Virus record (IMG/VR): IMGVR_UViG_3300010885_018299
Span: 1-41,959 of that record
Source of the DNA: a virus
Length of the DNA stretch: 41,959 nucleotides
Direction: 5' to 3' (one strand)
Both the position numbers and the translations under genes were made by a program. Under the pieces are notes generated by a model that worked only from the letters and a program-made list of their open reading frames with translations, was not told the origin of the DNA and did not search any database. Of this stretch, positions 23,527-29,243 are shown piece after piece; positions within the stretch are counted from its first letter, which is position 1, and each line of letters begins with the position of its first letter.

Positions 23527-23559
23527 AAAACAGCTCAGGCTTCGGTCTGGGCTGTTTTT
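23527..23559 (+). terminator. Intrinsic terminator of the intergenic RNA
   Basis: AACAGCTCAG pairs with CTGGGCTGTT (one G-U pair) across GCTTCGGT and is followed by a T5 run. A good intrinsic terminator with no preceding ORF. Confidence 0.85.
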
Positions 23560-23838
23560 GTTTGGCGAGTGCGTAAAAGGTTGTCGTCTTGGTGGTAACT
23601 GGACACAGAAATACCGCCGCTGTGAAATTCGTCGCAAACTGCGTGAGGCGTTTAATTCTGGGCAACGTCCAAACTGACGACCCAGACAGATCCAGAGCCC
23701 TCGGTCACTGTTGCACGAAACACCAAGACAGGCTGAATCCGAAGAGATCCAATACAGGATCTGGATAAAGTGGCGGTATGCGCAAAGAGATATCTCAGTA
23801 AAACACGGGCAAAACAAAATCCTTTTGCATTTTTACAA
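23560..23838 (+). other. Gene-poor intergenic stretch
   Basis: I find no supported gene in these 279 bases. AGATCC pairs with GGATCT (near 23745), and a weak AT-rich terminator-like hairpin (GCAAAA, TTTTGC, T5) lies at about 23809-23833. A frame from TTG 23558 to 23677 could encode 39 residues with three cysteines (CVKGC and RRC) and a basic helix. It lacks a ribosome-binding site and begins inside the terminator, so I regard it as a remnant at best. Confidence 0.4.
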
Positions 23839-23840
23839 AA

Positions 23841-23883
23841 TGATATCACCACGCATTGACGCCCCTGCCGATAGTGATATCAT
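23841..23883 (+). promoter_or_regulatory. Promoter with paired TGATATCA operators
   Basis: TTGACG (23856-23861), a 16-base spacer and TATCAT (23878-23883). The 8-bp palindrome TGATATCA occurs at 23841-23848 and again at 23875-23882; the flanks make the pair a 10-bp inverted repeat (ATGATATCAC and GTGATATCAT). The second copy covers the -10 box and the first sits upstream of the -35. This geometry suits repression by a dimer, with looping or cooperative contact over 34 bases. Confidence 0.68.
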
Positions 23884-23890
23884 ACCCGCA

Positions 23891-23948
23891 CCGAGACGCA
23901 GTGTGTGACTCGGAGGCAAACCAAAGTGAGGCCGCAAGCCTCGGGGAG
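23891..23948 (+). promoter_or_regulatory. Structured 5' leader with two hairpins ahead of the gene at 23956
   Basis: CCGAG pairs with CTCGG (23891-23913), and GAGGC pairs with GCCTC around CGCAA (23928-23942). The second stem ends one base before the GGGGAG ribosome-binding site. The leader may stabilise the mRNA or modulate translation. Confidence 0.5.
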
Positions 23949-23955
23949 AATTGAG

Positions 23956-24324
23956 ATGGCTTTTGTATCACAAGACGATAAAGCAAAGTTGGCTCCAGCG
24001 ATCAAAGCAGTTTTGAAAAAGCATGGAGTTAAGGGTTCGATCGGCGTTCGTCATCATTCAACGCTAGTTGTCACCCTTCAGTCAGGTTCAATCGATTTTG
24101 GAAGTGATTACATTCAGGTCAATCACTACCACATTGAGACAAGCGAACGCTACAGTTCAGAAGCGAAAGCATTCTTGACGGAACTTGTGGCAGCGATGTA
24201 CAGCGAAGACTGGTTTGACCGCAGTGATTCGCAAACCGATTACTTTCACTGCTCATATTATTTGTCTGTCAAAGTTGGCAAATGGAATAAGCCTTACATC
24301 TGCACTGCTCCAGTAGCGTGCTGA
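23956..24324 (+). CDS. Conserved phage protein of unknown function
   Basis: A 122-residue protein beginning MAFVSQDDKAKLAPAIKAVL. Later stretches are VKGSIGVRHHSTLVVTLQSG, IQVNHYHIE and CSYYLSVKVGKWNKPY. I recall the same arrangement in hypothetical proteins of many enteric and other phages (resembling the LPD29-type domain of large polyvalent proteins), with no assigned role. The ATG at 23956 is set by GGGGAG eight bases upstream. It has a private regulated promoter, a structured leader and a private terminator, so it is probably expressed apart from the late genes. Confidence 0.75.
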   Translation: MAFVSQDDKAKLAPAIKAVLKKHGVKGSIGVRHHSTLVVTLQSGSIDFGSDYIQVNHYHIETSERYSSEAKAFLTELVAAMYSEDWFDRSDSQTDYFHCSYYLSVKVGKWNKPYICTAPVAC

Positions 24325-24329
24325 TTCCC

Positions 24330-24400
24330 TCGCCAGTCCGGTGCAGCCATAAGCAAGCTGCACCGGCTTTGGCTGGTTCAATCCGGACTGGCGACTTTTT
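24330..24400 (+). terminator. Nested double-stem terminator
   Basis: TCGCCAGTCCGG (24330-24341) is the exact complement of CCGGACTGGCGA (24383-24394), followed by C and T5. Inside, CCGGTGCAGC (24338-24347) is the exact complement of GCTGCACCGG (24357-24366). The CCGG at 24338-24341 belongs to both stems, so the full stems are mutually exclusive at four base pairs. This could be a simple terminator or a small switch. Confidence 0.8.
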
Positions 24401-24414
24401 AAGGCTTACGACAA

Positions 24415-24528
24415 ATGCCAGCACTCGCAACAATCCGAAACCTGCAAGCCCGCATCATCTACGCCCAGAACGACGGCAACCACGCCGAAGTCTTGCGGCT
24501 AAAAAAGGAACTGGAGAACGTGAAGTGA
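24415..24528 (+). CDS. 37-residue small protein
   Basis: A short ORF (ATG at 24415) encoding a helical peptide: TIRNLQARIIYAQNDG then HAEVLRLKKELENVK. The heptad-like pattern suggests a short amphipathic or coiled-coil helix. Its stop overlaps the GTG of the following ribbon-helix-helix gene as GTGA, the same junction type as other genes here, which supports reality. Function unknown. Confidence 0.55.
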   Translation: MPALATIRNLQARIIYAQNDGNHAEVLRLKKELENVK

Positions 24529-24680
24529 AAAAGAAAATAAAAGGCAATCCCCAACTGCTGCTTCGCGTGCCTCTGGAACTGCAAAAGCCGCTGGCGGATG
24601 AAGCGACAAAGACCGGCGAAAGTCGGCAGGGCGTGTTGTGGCGGATTGCGGCAAAGTACTTTAAGGGGCGAAAAGCGTGA
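24525..24680 (+). CDS. Ribbon-helix-helix DNA-binding protein
   Basis: A 51-residue CopG/Arc-like protein. The strand QLLLRVPLELQK is followed by helix DEATKTGES and helix RQGVLWRIAAKYF, the ribbon-helix-helix order. It binds DNA as a dimer and could be the repressor of one of the nearby operator-bearing promoters. The start is GTG at 24525, with GGAG 13 bases upstream and overlap with the previous stop. Confidence 0.7.
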   Translation: MKKKIKGNPQLLLRVPLELQKPLADEATKTGESRQGVLWRIAAKYFKGRKA

Positions 24681-24859
24681 GCGAAACATGCGTCAGAAGA
24701 GCACGTAAAGGCCAGTCATGGAAGCATGTTGACACCCTTGCCGCCGAAGCCCAACACATCGCCCTTGGGATCGGGGGTGGCATCAAGGTTGAGTTGCCAT
24801 TAAAGGGACTGGGGATTGGCGAACAGCTGGCATGGTACGGAAAGCAGGTGACAGCATGA
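24677..24859 (+). CDS. 60-residue protein of unknown function
   Basis: A small protein starting GTG at 24677 (GTGA overlap with the RHH gene). An N-terminal basic stretch CVRRARKGQSW is followed by a helix and a glycine-rich loop GIGGGIKVELPLKGLGIGEQL. I do not recognise it. It overlaps the next gene by four bases. Confidence 0.52.
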   Translation: MSETCVRRARKGQSWKHVDTLAAEAQHIALGIGGGIKVELPLKGLGIGEQLAWYGKQVTA

Positions 24860-25089
24860 CACGCGCAGAACTCCTCGAAGCAAACGGCAATCGCTGGCAG
24901 GTCAAATGCTGGCAGGATGGAAATTGTAAACGGTTCATTGGGTCTGTTTTCGTCCGGGCCAACGACGCAGAGCAGGCCAAGCGGATCGCACGGCAGGTCC
25001 AATCAGGTACACGGTATTGCGTGGCATGGCCGTGGGATCCTCGCAAAGACATGACGGTGAGCGGTTTTGTTGAGGAGGTCGCCCCATGA
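24856..25089 (+). CDS. 77-residue protein of unknown function
   Basis: Starts ATG at 24856, overlapping the previous stop. RWQVKCWQDGNCKRFIGSVFVRANDAEQAKRIAR has a strand-strand-helix order of the sort seen in small SPOR- or KOW-like folds, but I make no family call. Its stop overlaps the next gene by four bases. Confidence 0.55.
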   Translation: MTRAELLEANGNRWQVKCWQDGNCKRFIGSVFVRANDAEQAKRIARQVQSGTRYCVAWPWDPRKDMTVSGFVEEVAP

Positions 25090-25415
25090 TCCAAAAGACC
25101 CTATTCGACACCCCCGCAAAACTCTCCCGCAAATCCGACCCAATCACCAGCCAGGAGTCAGCAGCGGAGACTGAGCCACACGTCAACACATGCGAAGGCC
25201 GAATGCTGGCAGTCCTACGGAGAGCAAAGTCTCCACTAACAGCCCGAGAAGCTGGCAGCGAATGCGAGAGGCTGAACCCTGATCATGAGGCGGACACATA
25301 CCGCAAACGGATCAGCAAGATGGTTCGCGATGGGCTGGCGATTGAAGCCGGCGAACGACGGTGTGATGTGAGTGGCAAGACAGTGACAACCTACACGGCG
25401 AAGGAGCGAGCATAA
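25086..25415 (+). CDS. Winged-helix DNA-binding protein
   Basis: A 109-residue protein. After a polar N-terminus (TSQESA near residue 24) comes a winged-helix pattern: CEGRMLAVLRRAKSPLTAREAGSEC, a recognition-helix region YRKRISKMVRDGLAIEAG, then the wing VSGKTVTTYTA. Similar small proteins occur in phage early regions near replication genes. It may regulate transcription or assist replication. Confidence 0.6.
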   Translation: MIQKTLFDTPAKLSRKSDPITSQESAAETEPHVNTCEGRMLAVLRRAKSPLTAREAGSECERLNPDHEADTYRKRISKMVRDGLAIEAGERRCDVSGKTVTTYTAKERA

Positions 25416-25564
25416 TGATCGAACTAATCCAAATCCTAGCAGTCGTCTTCTCTGGCCTGTTCGCAGCCGAAGCAATCCTATGCAACCACGAGACACGCGA
25501 CGAACGCCGCGGACGCAGACGTGTGCAGCGGATCGTCAGTGAGACGTACCCGCCGACTTATTAG
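25415..25564 (+). CDS. 49-residue single-pass membrane protein
   Basis: Starts ATG at 25415 directly after the winged-helix gene. Residues 3-23 (ELIQILAVVFSGLFAAEAILC) form one transmembrane segment, followed by a strongly basic cytoplasmic tail (RDERRGRRRVQR). Function unknown; the tight spacing and clear topology support a real gene. Confidence 0.58.
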   Translation: MIELIQILAVVFSGLFAAEAILCNHETRDERRGRRRVQRIVSETYPPTY

Positions 25565-25565
25565 A

Positions 25566-25865
25566 CCACAGCGACTTCCTGGAAAGGTCGCATATGAAAT
25601 GCCGTCGATGCTGTGGCAGGGCGGCAAGACTCACTAACCGGCCAGTCCAAGGGGACGCCGGATTTTAAACACTCCCGAAGACGGGTTCACCCGCGTGGAG
25701 TGTGCCGCTATCCAGGTGCAAAGAGCATTGAGGCTCTTGGATGATCCGCACAGTGTAGCGGGTTGAGTTGGTTCGATTCCGGCTCGGTGGTTTACGCATG
25801 GCCGACAACTGAATGATTCAGTACGGCTGGCCCCCGCTTGCCATGATGGCCGGCCATGCGTTTTT
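25566..25865 (+). ncRNA. Highly structured intergenic RNA upstream of csrA
   Basis: A 300-base gene-free region holding consecutive hairpins: CCACAGC/GCTGTGG with nested GCGAC/GTCGC whose loop carries GGA (25566-25616); CCGGC-GTCC/GGAC-GCCGG (25638-25661) followed by ATTTT; ACACTCC/GGAGTGT with inner CGGG/CCCG (25669-25703); CCGCTA/TAGCGG enclosing AAGAGC/GCTCTT (25705-25761); and a 10-bp CGCATGGCCG/CGGCCATGCG stem with a T5 tail (25795-25865). A tRNA T-loop-like GGTTCGATTCC lies at 25770, but no acceptor stem fits. Five GGA triplets occur before the csrA leader. It is either a free small RNA or the csrA leader. Confidence 0.6.
25795..25865 (+). terminator. Long-loop intrinsic terminator before csrA
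   Basis: The 10-bp perfect stem CGCATGGCCG/CGGCCATGCG encloses 46 bases that include the hairpin ACTGAA-TGA-TTCAGT, and is followed by T5. It would end the structured RNA 22 bases before the csrA start. Confidence 0.62.
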
Positions 25866-25887
25866 ACATTTTCAAAGGAGTGGAACA

Positions 25888-26079
25888 GTGCTTGTATTGA
25901 GTCGGCTCAAGAATGAAGAAATCATCATCGGCGACAACATCAGAGTGATGGTGATTGATGTACGCGGCGACAAGGTTCGCCTTGGAATCACAGCTCCGAG
26001 AGAAATCTCAGTGCATCGCAAAGAGATTTACGAAGCGATCAAAGCCGCCGAAACCACAACCGATTCAGACTGCGATTAA
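25888..26079 (+). CDS. csrA: CsrA/RsmA family post-transcriptional regulator
   Basis: A 63-residue protein with the canonical CsrA start LVLSRLKNEEIIIGDNI, then VRGDKVRLGITAP and VHRKEIYEAI. The key RNA-binding residues are kept (Arg near position 6 and Arg 43 in the VHRKE stretch). CsrA dimers bind GGA motifs in mRNA leaders and alter translation. The start is GTG at 25888; its ribosome-binding site AAAGGAGTGGA itself holds two GGA motifs, so autoregulation is plausible. A phage copy could reprogram host translation or time phage genes. Confidence 0.93.
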   Translation: MLVLSRLKNEEIIIGDNIRVMVIDVRGDKVRLGITAPREISVHRKEIYEAIKAAETTTDSDCD

Positions 26080-26091
26080 GGAGAAATCATC

Positions 26092-26322
26092 ATGCCAGCA
26101 GTACGACGAAAACCACAAATGCTAGTCGGGCAAATATGGGAAGGCCGATCGAAAATCGGTGGCCCATTTACTCGACGACGAATCATGGCCATTACAGACG
26201 ACCGTGTTGAGTGGGAGATTGTAGGAGCGTGTTTTAAAGGTCCGCAGGCTGGCTCAATCAGCCTCGCCAGTTGGAAGACCTGGGCGAAACTTCAGCACAC
26301 GCCACGGAGGAATGATCCATGA
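26092..26322 (+). CDS. 76-residue protein of unknown function
   Basis: A small basic protein downstream of csrA, with a ribosome-binding site AAGGAG in the gap. LVGQIWEGRSK followed by RIMAITDDRVEWEIVGACF and SLASWKTWAKL suggests a small SH3-like strand barrel (QIWE and VEWE strands, terminal W residues). I do not recognise a family. Overlaps the next gene by four bases. Confidence 0.58.
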   Translation: MPAVRRKPQMLVGQIWEGRSKIGGPFTRRRIMAITDDRVEWEIVGACFKGPQAGSISLASWKTWAKLQHTPRRNDP

Positions 26323-26714
26323 GAATCACAGTACAGGCCGCAATCGATTTAATCACGGAGCGAGGGCCATTAACGGCGATGGAATTGGCTGATCACTTCG
26401 GTGCGACGATTAAGAGAATGCACCACAGCCTCGGTGAGTGGCGAGGCCGCAAGCTCATCAAACGAGATCTGAACGACCCTCCGCGATACTCATTCAAGCC
26501 GCTCAGTCAGATCGGCCGGGATGAAATCGGCAGGCTATCTCTGCCAAAAACATACGACCCGACTCCAGAGGAAATCAGGGCCGCTTGTTTGGAGATTCAG
26601 AAAGAATGGTCCCCGCAGGAGGAGTACAGCAGGCGGATGTATAAAGATGAGCCTGTCGACCTACAGCGAACTGGGTGCCATCACGATAGTCACGGTGGCA
26701 TGGATTTTAGCTAA
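26319..26714 (+). CDS. Winged-helix DNA-binding protein
   Basis: A 131-residue protein. TVQAAIDLITERGPLTAMELADHFGATIKRMHHSLGEW is a clear winged helix-turn-helix, with the wing around LIKRDLNDPPRYSFK. The C-terminal half is polar with a PTPEEIRAACLEIQKEW helix. Probable transcriptional regulator or replication accessory. Coupled to the gene before it by an ATGA-like overlap. Confidence 0.65.
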   Translation: MRITVQAAIDLITERGPLTAMELADHFGATIKRMHHSLGEWRGRKLIKRDLNDPPRYSFKPLSQIGRDEIGRLSLPKTYDPTPEEIRAACLEIQKEWSPQEEYSRRMYKDEPVDLQRTGCHHDSHGGMDFS

Positions 26715-26727
26715 GGGGATTCTGTGA
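26647..26727 (+). CDS. Possible 26-residue membrane peptide
   Basis: A short frame (ATG at 26647) that overlaps the end of the winged-helix gene and the start of the RusA-like gene. Residues 8-26 (ELGAITIVTVAWILAKGIL) are a single hydrophobic helix. There is no good ribosome-binding site, so it may be chance, but its stop overlaps the next start in the manner of real genes here. Confidence 0.35.
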   Translation: MSLSTYSELGAITIVTVAWILAKGIL

Positions 26728-27098
26728 TGGCTTTGCTGCTCCGCCAGATATTAGAACTCAAACTCACCAACGGCAACGATGGCAGAGGCAATGCGTTCTG
26801 GAAGTCCGCCAAGTTTCGCAAGGACTGCGAGCAATATCTGCGGATGAATCAATTGCATCGCAAGCCGTTCGAAGTGCCCGTGGTAGTGCATGTGACGCGG
26901 ATGTTTTCCGGACGGGAACGGCTTTGGGATTCGTCATCGATTGGGCGTGGAAACTGGAAAGAGATTGAGGATGCGCTGGTGGCAGTAGGTTGGTTTCATG
27001 ACGACTGTTTCAAGTGGATTCGGCAGACGGTATTTGATCAGCGGAAGTATACGGAATCGTGTGTGATGATTGAGATTCACGAAATAAAGGAAGTGTGA
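26727..27098 (+). CDS. RusA-like Holliday junction resolvase
   Basis: A 123-residue protein fitting the RusA fold, which cuts Holliday junctions in phage recombination and packaging. KEIEDALVAVGWFHDD matches the RusA order of Lys, DAL and the later DD. The first metal-binding stretch is unusual: LWDSSSIGRGNW where RusA has a DxDN motif. The call rests mainly on the second motif and on the neighbouring RecT-like gene. Start ATG 26727 with AAGGGG upstream; GTG 26724 is in the same frame. Confidence 0.6.
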   Translation: MALLLRQILELKLTNGNDGRGNAFWKSAKFRKDCEQYLRMNQLHRKPFEVPVVVHVTRMFSGRERLWDSSSIGRGNWKEIEDALVAVGWFHDDCFKWIRQTVFDQRKYTESCVMIEIHEIKEV

Positions 27099-27101
27099 GC
27101 A

Positions 27102-27950
27102 ATGGCAACGGTGATTGAAGTAAAGAGTGAAATTGTTGAGTTTAAAAAACAGGATGCGGTGATTGCCGACATGGCGTCACGCTATCAAGGAATGACAGTC
27201 GCAACGCACTCTTACAAAGTTGTGCGGGCTGCGAGGATCGAAGTGAAGAACGTTCGATGTGCCGTCGAAAACCTTCGCGTCGATTTGAAAAAAGAGCCGA
27301 TGGAACTTTGCAAGGCGATCGACTCTGAGGCAAAGCGTCTGACGAAGTTGCTTGAGCCGATTGAGGCAGCACTAGAAAAAGAAGAGAAGGCCGAAGACGC
27401 ACGGAAGGAGGCCATCGCAAAGGCAATCCATGAAGCCGAATTGGCCAAGCAGCGAGCGATTGAAGAAGCAAGGCTCGCAGAAGCAAAGGCGGAGGCCGAT
27501 CGCCTTGCGGAGTTACAGCGAGAGGAATTGGCCCGGCAGGCGGAAGAACTGAGACTGCGTCAGCAGGAGATGGAAGAAGACAAGCGACACGAAGAGTCTC
27601 GACTCGCAAAAGAGCGTGAAGCGATTGAGGCCGAACGTGCGGAGTTGCGAAGACAACAAGAAGAAGTTGCACGCCTTGAGGCAATTCGACGGAAGCGAAT
27701 TCAGGACGAAGAAGAGGCGGAGAATCTGCGGAAGTGGAACGAGGAACAGGCCGCTATTGCAGCCGAAAATCTCGCACACCTTGAAGCCCTGAAACCTGAA
27801 ATTGAGAAGGCTGAAAACCTCGCTCAAAGCATGATAACGGACGCTCAGGATTCACTGATGCGTCTGGGGAATCCAGAGTGGGCAGGCGATGCCATGCACG
27901 CAATCCGGAACTGTGGCGCGACAATCATTTCGTTGGTGCAGTCTCGATGA
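27102..27950 (+). CDS. Long coiled-coil protein, possibly recombination-associated (DUF1351-like)
   Basis: A 282-residue protein with a globular first 90 residues (ATHSYKVVRAARIEVKNVRCAVENLR then LKKEPMELCKAIDSEAKRL) and a long charged coiled coil at about 90-220, very rich in Glu, Arg and Ala. A short globular end follows. The start resembles phage proteins grouped as DUF1351, which accompany annealing and exonuclease genes. It lies between the RusA-like and RecT-like genes. Function not established. Confidence 0.55.
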   Translation: MATVIEVKSEIVEFKKQDAVIADMASRYQGMTVATHSYKVVRAARIEVKNVRCAVENLRVDLKKEPMELCKAIDSEAKRLTKLLEPIEAALEKEEKAEDARKEAIAKAIHEAELAKQRAIEEARLAEAKAEADRLAELQREELARQAEELRLRQQEMEEDKRHEESRLAKEREAIEAERAELRRQQEEVARLEAIRRKRIQDEEEAENLRKWNEEQAAIAAENLAHLEALKPEIEKAENLAQSMITDAQDSLMRLGNPEWAGDAMHAIRNCGATIISLVQSR

Positions 27951-28252
27951 GCGAGTACAGCAAATTCTACGCATGGGACCGCCGCTGTAGCGATCGCGGT
28001 TCCTACGGCATGACACCCGGCGATTCAATGCACCTTGGGCTGCGTGATTACAACCAGCCGTATCCATGCCCCAATGGACTTCCGATTGACATGAGACTTC
28101 CAGACGAGTGTGAGCACTGGCGGCGGCGGATTGAAAAGGCGAAGCGGTTTATAGATTTGTTTGACCGTGAAAAGAAGTTGGCGTCAGTCGTGTGGACTGA
28201 TGCGGATGTGACCGAGTTGGCAGAAATTGGAGCGATGATTGATGAGCACTGA
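27947..28252 (+). CDS. 101-residue protein of unknown function
   Basis: Starts ATG at 27947, overlapping the coiled-coil stop. The N-terminal half is rich in Tyr, Arg and Gly; the C-terminal half is helical (HWRRRIEKAKRFIDLFDREKK and VTELAEIGAMIDEH). I do not recognise it. It overlaps the RecT-like start by 11 bases. Confidence 0.55.
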   Translation: MSEYSKFYAWDRRCSDRGSYGMTPGDSMHLGLRDYNQPYPCPNGLPIDMRLPDECEHWRRRIEKAKRFIDLFDREKKLASVVWTDADVTELAEIGAMIDEH

Positions 28253-29240
28253 TCTGGTTAAGGAAAAGGCAAAAGAAGCGTTTTCGAATGCTCTTGTGGT
28301 CGGTAAGAAATACGCGGCAGAGTTGGCAGCGTCTGAAGACTTTTTCAAGCCTATCGTGCTGGCGATGGCGATTCAGGATCTGAAGGCGGCACTGACTCCG
28401 GAAGCAATGGCGGCAATTCGAGGGCTCGAAAACTCAGCCCTTGGATTCAAGACGGACGACCCGAAACAACCCTATCCAGTTGAGGTGATTAAAGACTGCG
28501 TTGTTGAGGCAATGCTGCGAGGTGTGAGCGTTGCTGGTAATCAATTTAACATCATCAAGGGCAACTTCTACATCGCTCGCAATGGCTGGGAAGCGAAGCT
28601 CCGGAAAGCTGGGTGTACGGAAATCGTGCCAACAGTCGGACGGCCAGAAGAGGTATTGATGGGCTCGCCGAATCAGTACGGAAACTGCCAGGTGACAGCG
28701 ACATTCGCGGCGCAGTCGTCGTGCATGAAAGACGGGAAGCGGTACAGCGTATCGGCCTGCGTGACCAGCGAAGTCGACGGGCGAATTCAGGTGTCGGCAT
28801 TCGGCAAGGATATCTCAGCCTGTATCGATGGACTGAAAGGCAAGGTCGAAGCCCGCATCCTGAAAAAGCTTTACTGCCTGGCTTGTGACGCCGTTGAACC
28901 AGATGAAGAGTTTGAGCGTCCTGATGTGATTGTTGTCCCGGAAGCGGCAAAGCAGATTGAGCAGGCAGCTCCGGAACCAACCGACGAACAGGCACTCGGC
29001 AAAGCTGGTTTTGAAGGATGGATCAAACGCGCACAAACTCGCATCACGGACGATGAGCAACTGCGAGCGGTCAATGAGTATTGGGATGCGATCAAAGCCG
29101 CGAAGAACAAAAACGAGTTGCGTGTGTTGCACTCGGATCTGAAGAACACGCAGGTGAAGCCGCTCGGCAAAAACAACGTCGATGAGTTGTGCAAATTCAT
29201 CGTGTTCACCCAGGAATCTGTTCCGGAATCGGAGGGCTAA
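28242..29240 (+). CDS. RecT-like single-strand annealing protein
   Basis: A 332-residue protein resembling the RecT family, which anneals complementary single strands during phage recombination. The supportive stretch is VVEAMLRGVSVAGNQFNIIKGNFYIARNGWEAKLRK, equivalent to the RecT core where a conserved NQF/Y-type segment precedes a strand. VTATFAAQSSCMKDGKRY and KGKVEARILKKLYCLACD continue the core. The last 100 residues form a separate charged domain with KAGFEGWIKRAQTRITD. The family call is by pattern, with the adjacent resolvase supporting it. Confidence 0.65.
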   Translation: MSTDLVKEKAKEAFSNALVVGKKYAAELAASEDFFKPIVLAMAIQDLKAALTPEAMAAIRGLENSALGFKTDDPKQPYPVEVIKDCVVEAMLRGVSVAGNQFNIIKGNFYIARNGWEAKLRKAGCTEIVPTVGRPEEVLMGSPNQYGNCQVTATFAAQSSCMKDGKRYSVSACVTSEVDGRIQVSAFGKDISACIDGLKGKVEARILKKLYCLACDAVEPDEEFERPDVIVVPEAAKQIEQAAPEPTDEQALGKAGFEGWIKRAQTRITDDEQLRAVNEYWDAIKAAKNKNELRVLHSDLKNTQVKPLGKNNVDELCKFIVFTQESVPESEG

Positions 29241-29243
29241 ATA

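Larger units (their letters stand above)
23411..23559 (+). ncRNA. Candidate small structured RNA
   Basis: A gene-free stretch with two promoters and one terminator. GCGACTACCAAT at 23441-23452 is the exact reverse complement of ATTGGTAGTCGC at 23505-23516, which makes a 12-bp stem if both are in one RNA. A second, stronger promoter lies inside the loop. RNA from P1 would contain both arms; RNA from P2 (start near 23500) only the right arm. No convincing ORF is present. A dual-promoter regulatory RNA is my inference; the IR and signals are seen directly. Confidence 0.55.

Noticed and set aside
23558-23677. A 39-codon frame with three cysteines
   Set aside because: It begins inside the terminator at a TTG without a ribosome-binding site. 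It may be a remnant but cannot be supported as a gene.
23711-23908. A 65-codon frame between the small RNA and the gene at 23956
   Set aside because: It has a non-ATG start, no ribosome-binding site, low-complexity content and overlaps the promoter-operator region.
25700-25791. A tRNA gene
   Set aside because: A T-arm-like segment exists, but no 7-bp acceptor stem, proper D-arm or 7-base anticodon loop could be assembled.
27142-27684. A 180-codon reverse-strand frame opposite the coiled-coil gene
   Set aside because: It is the shadow of a Glu/Ala/Arg-rich coiled coil with biased third positions. The forward protein is clearly real, and no other gene here is on the minus strand.
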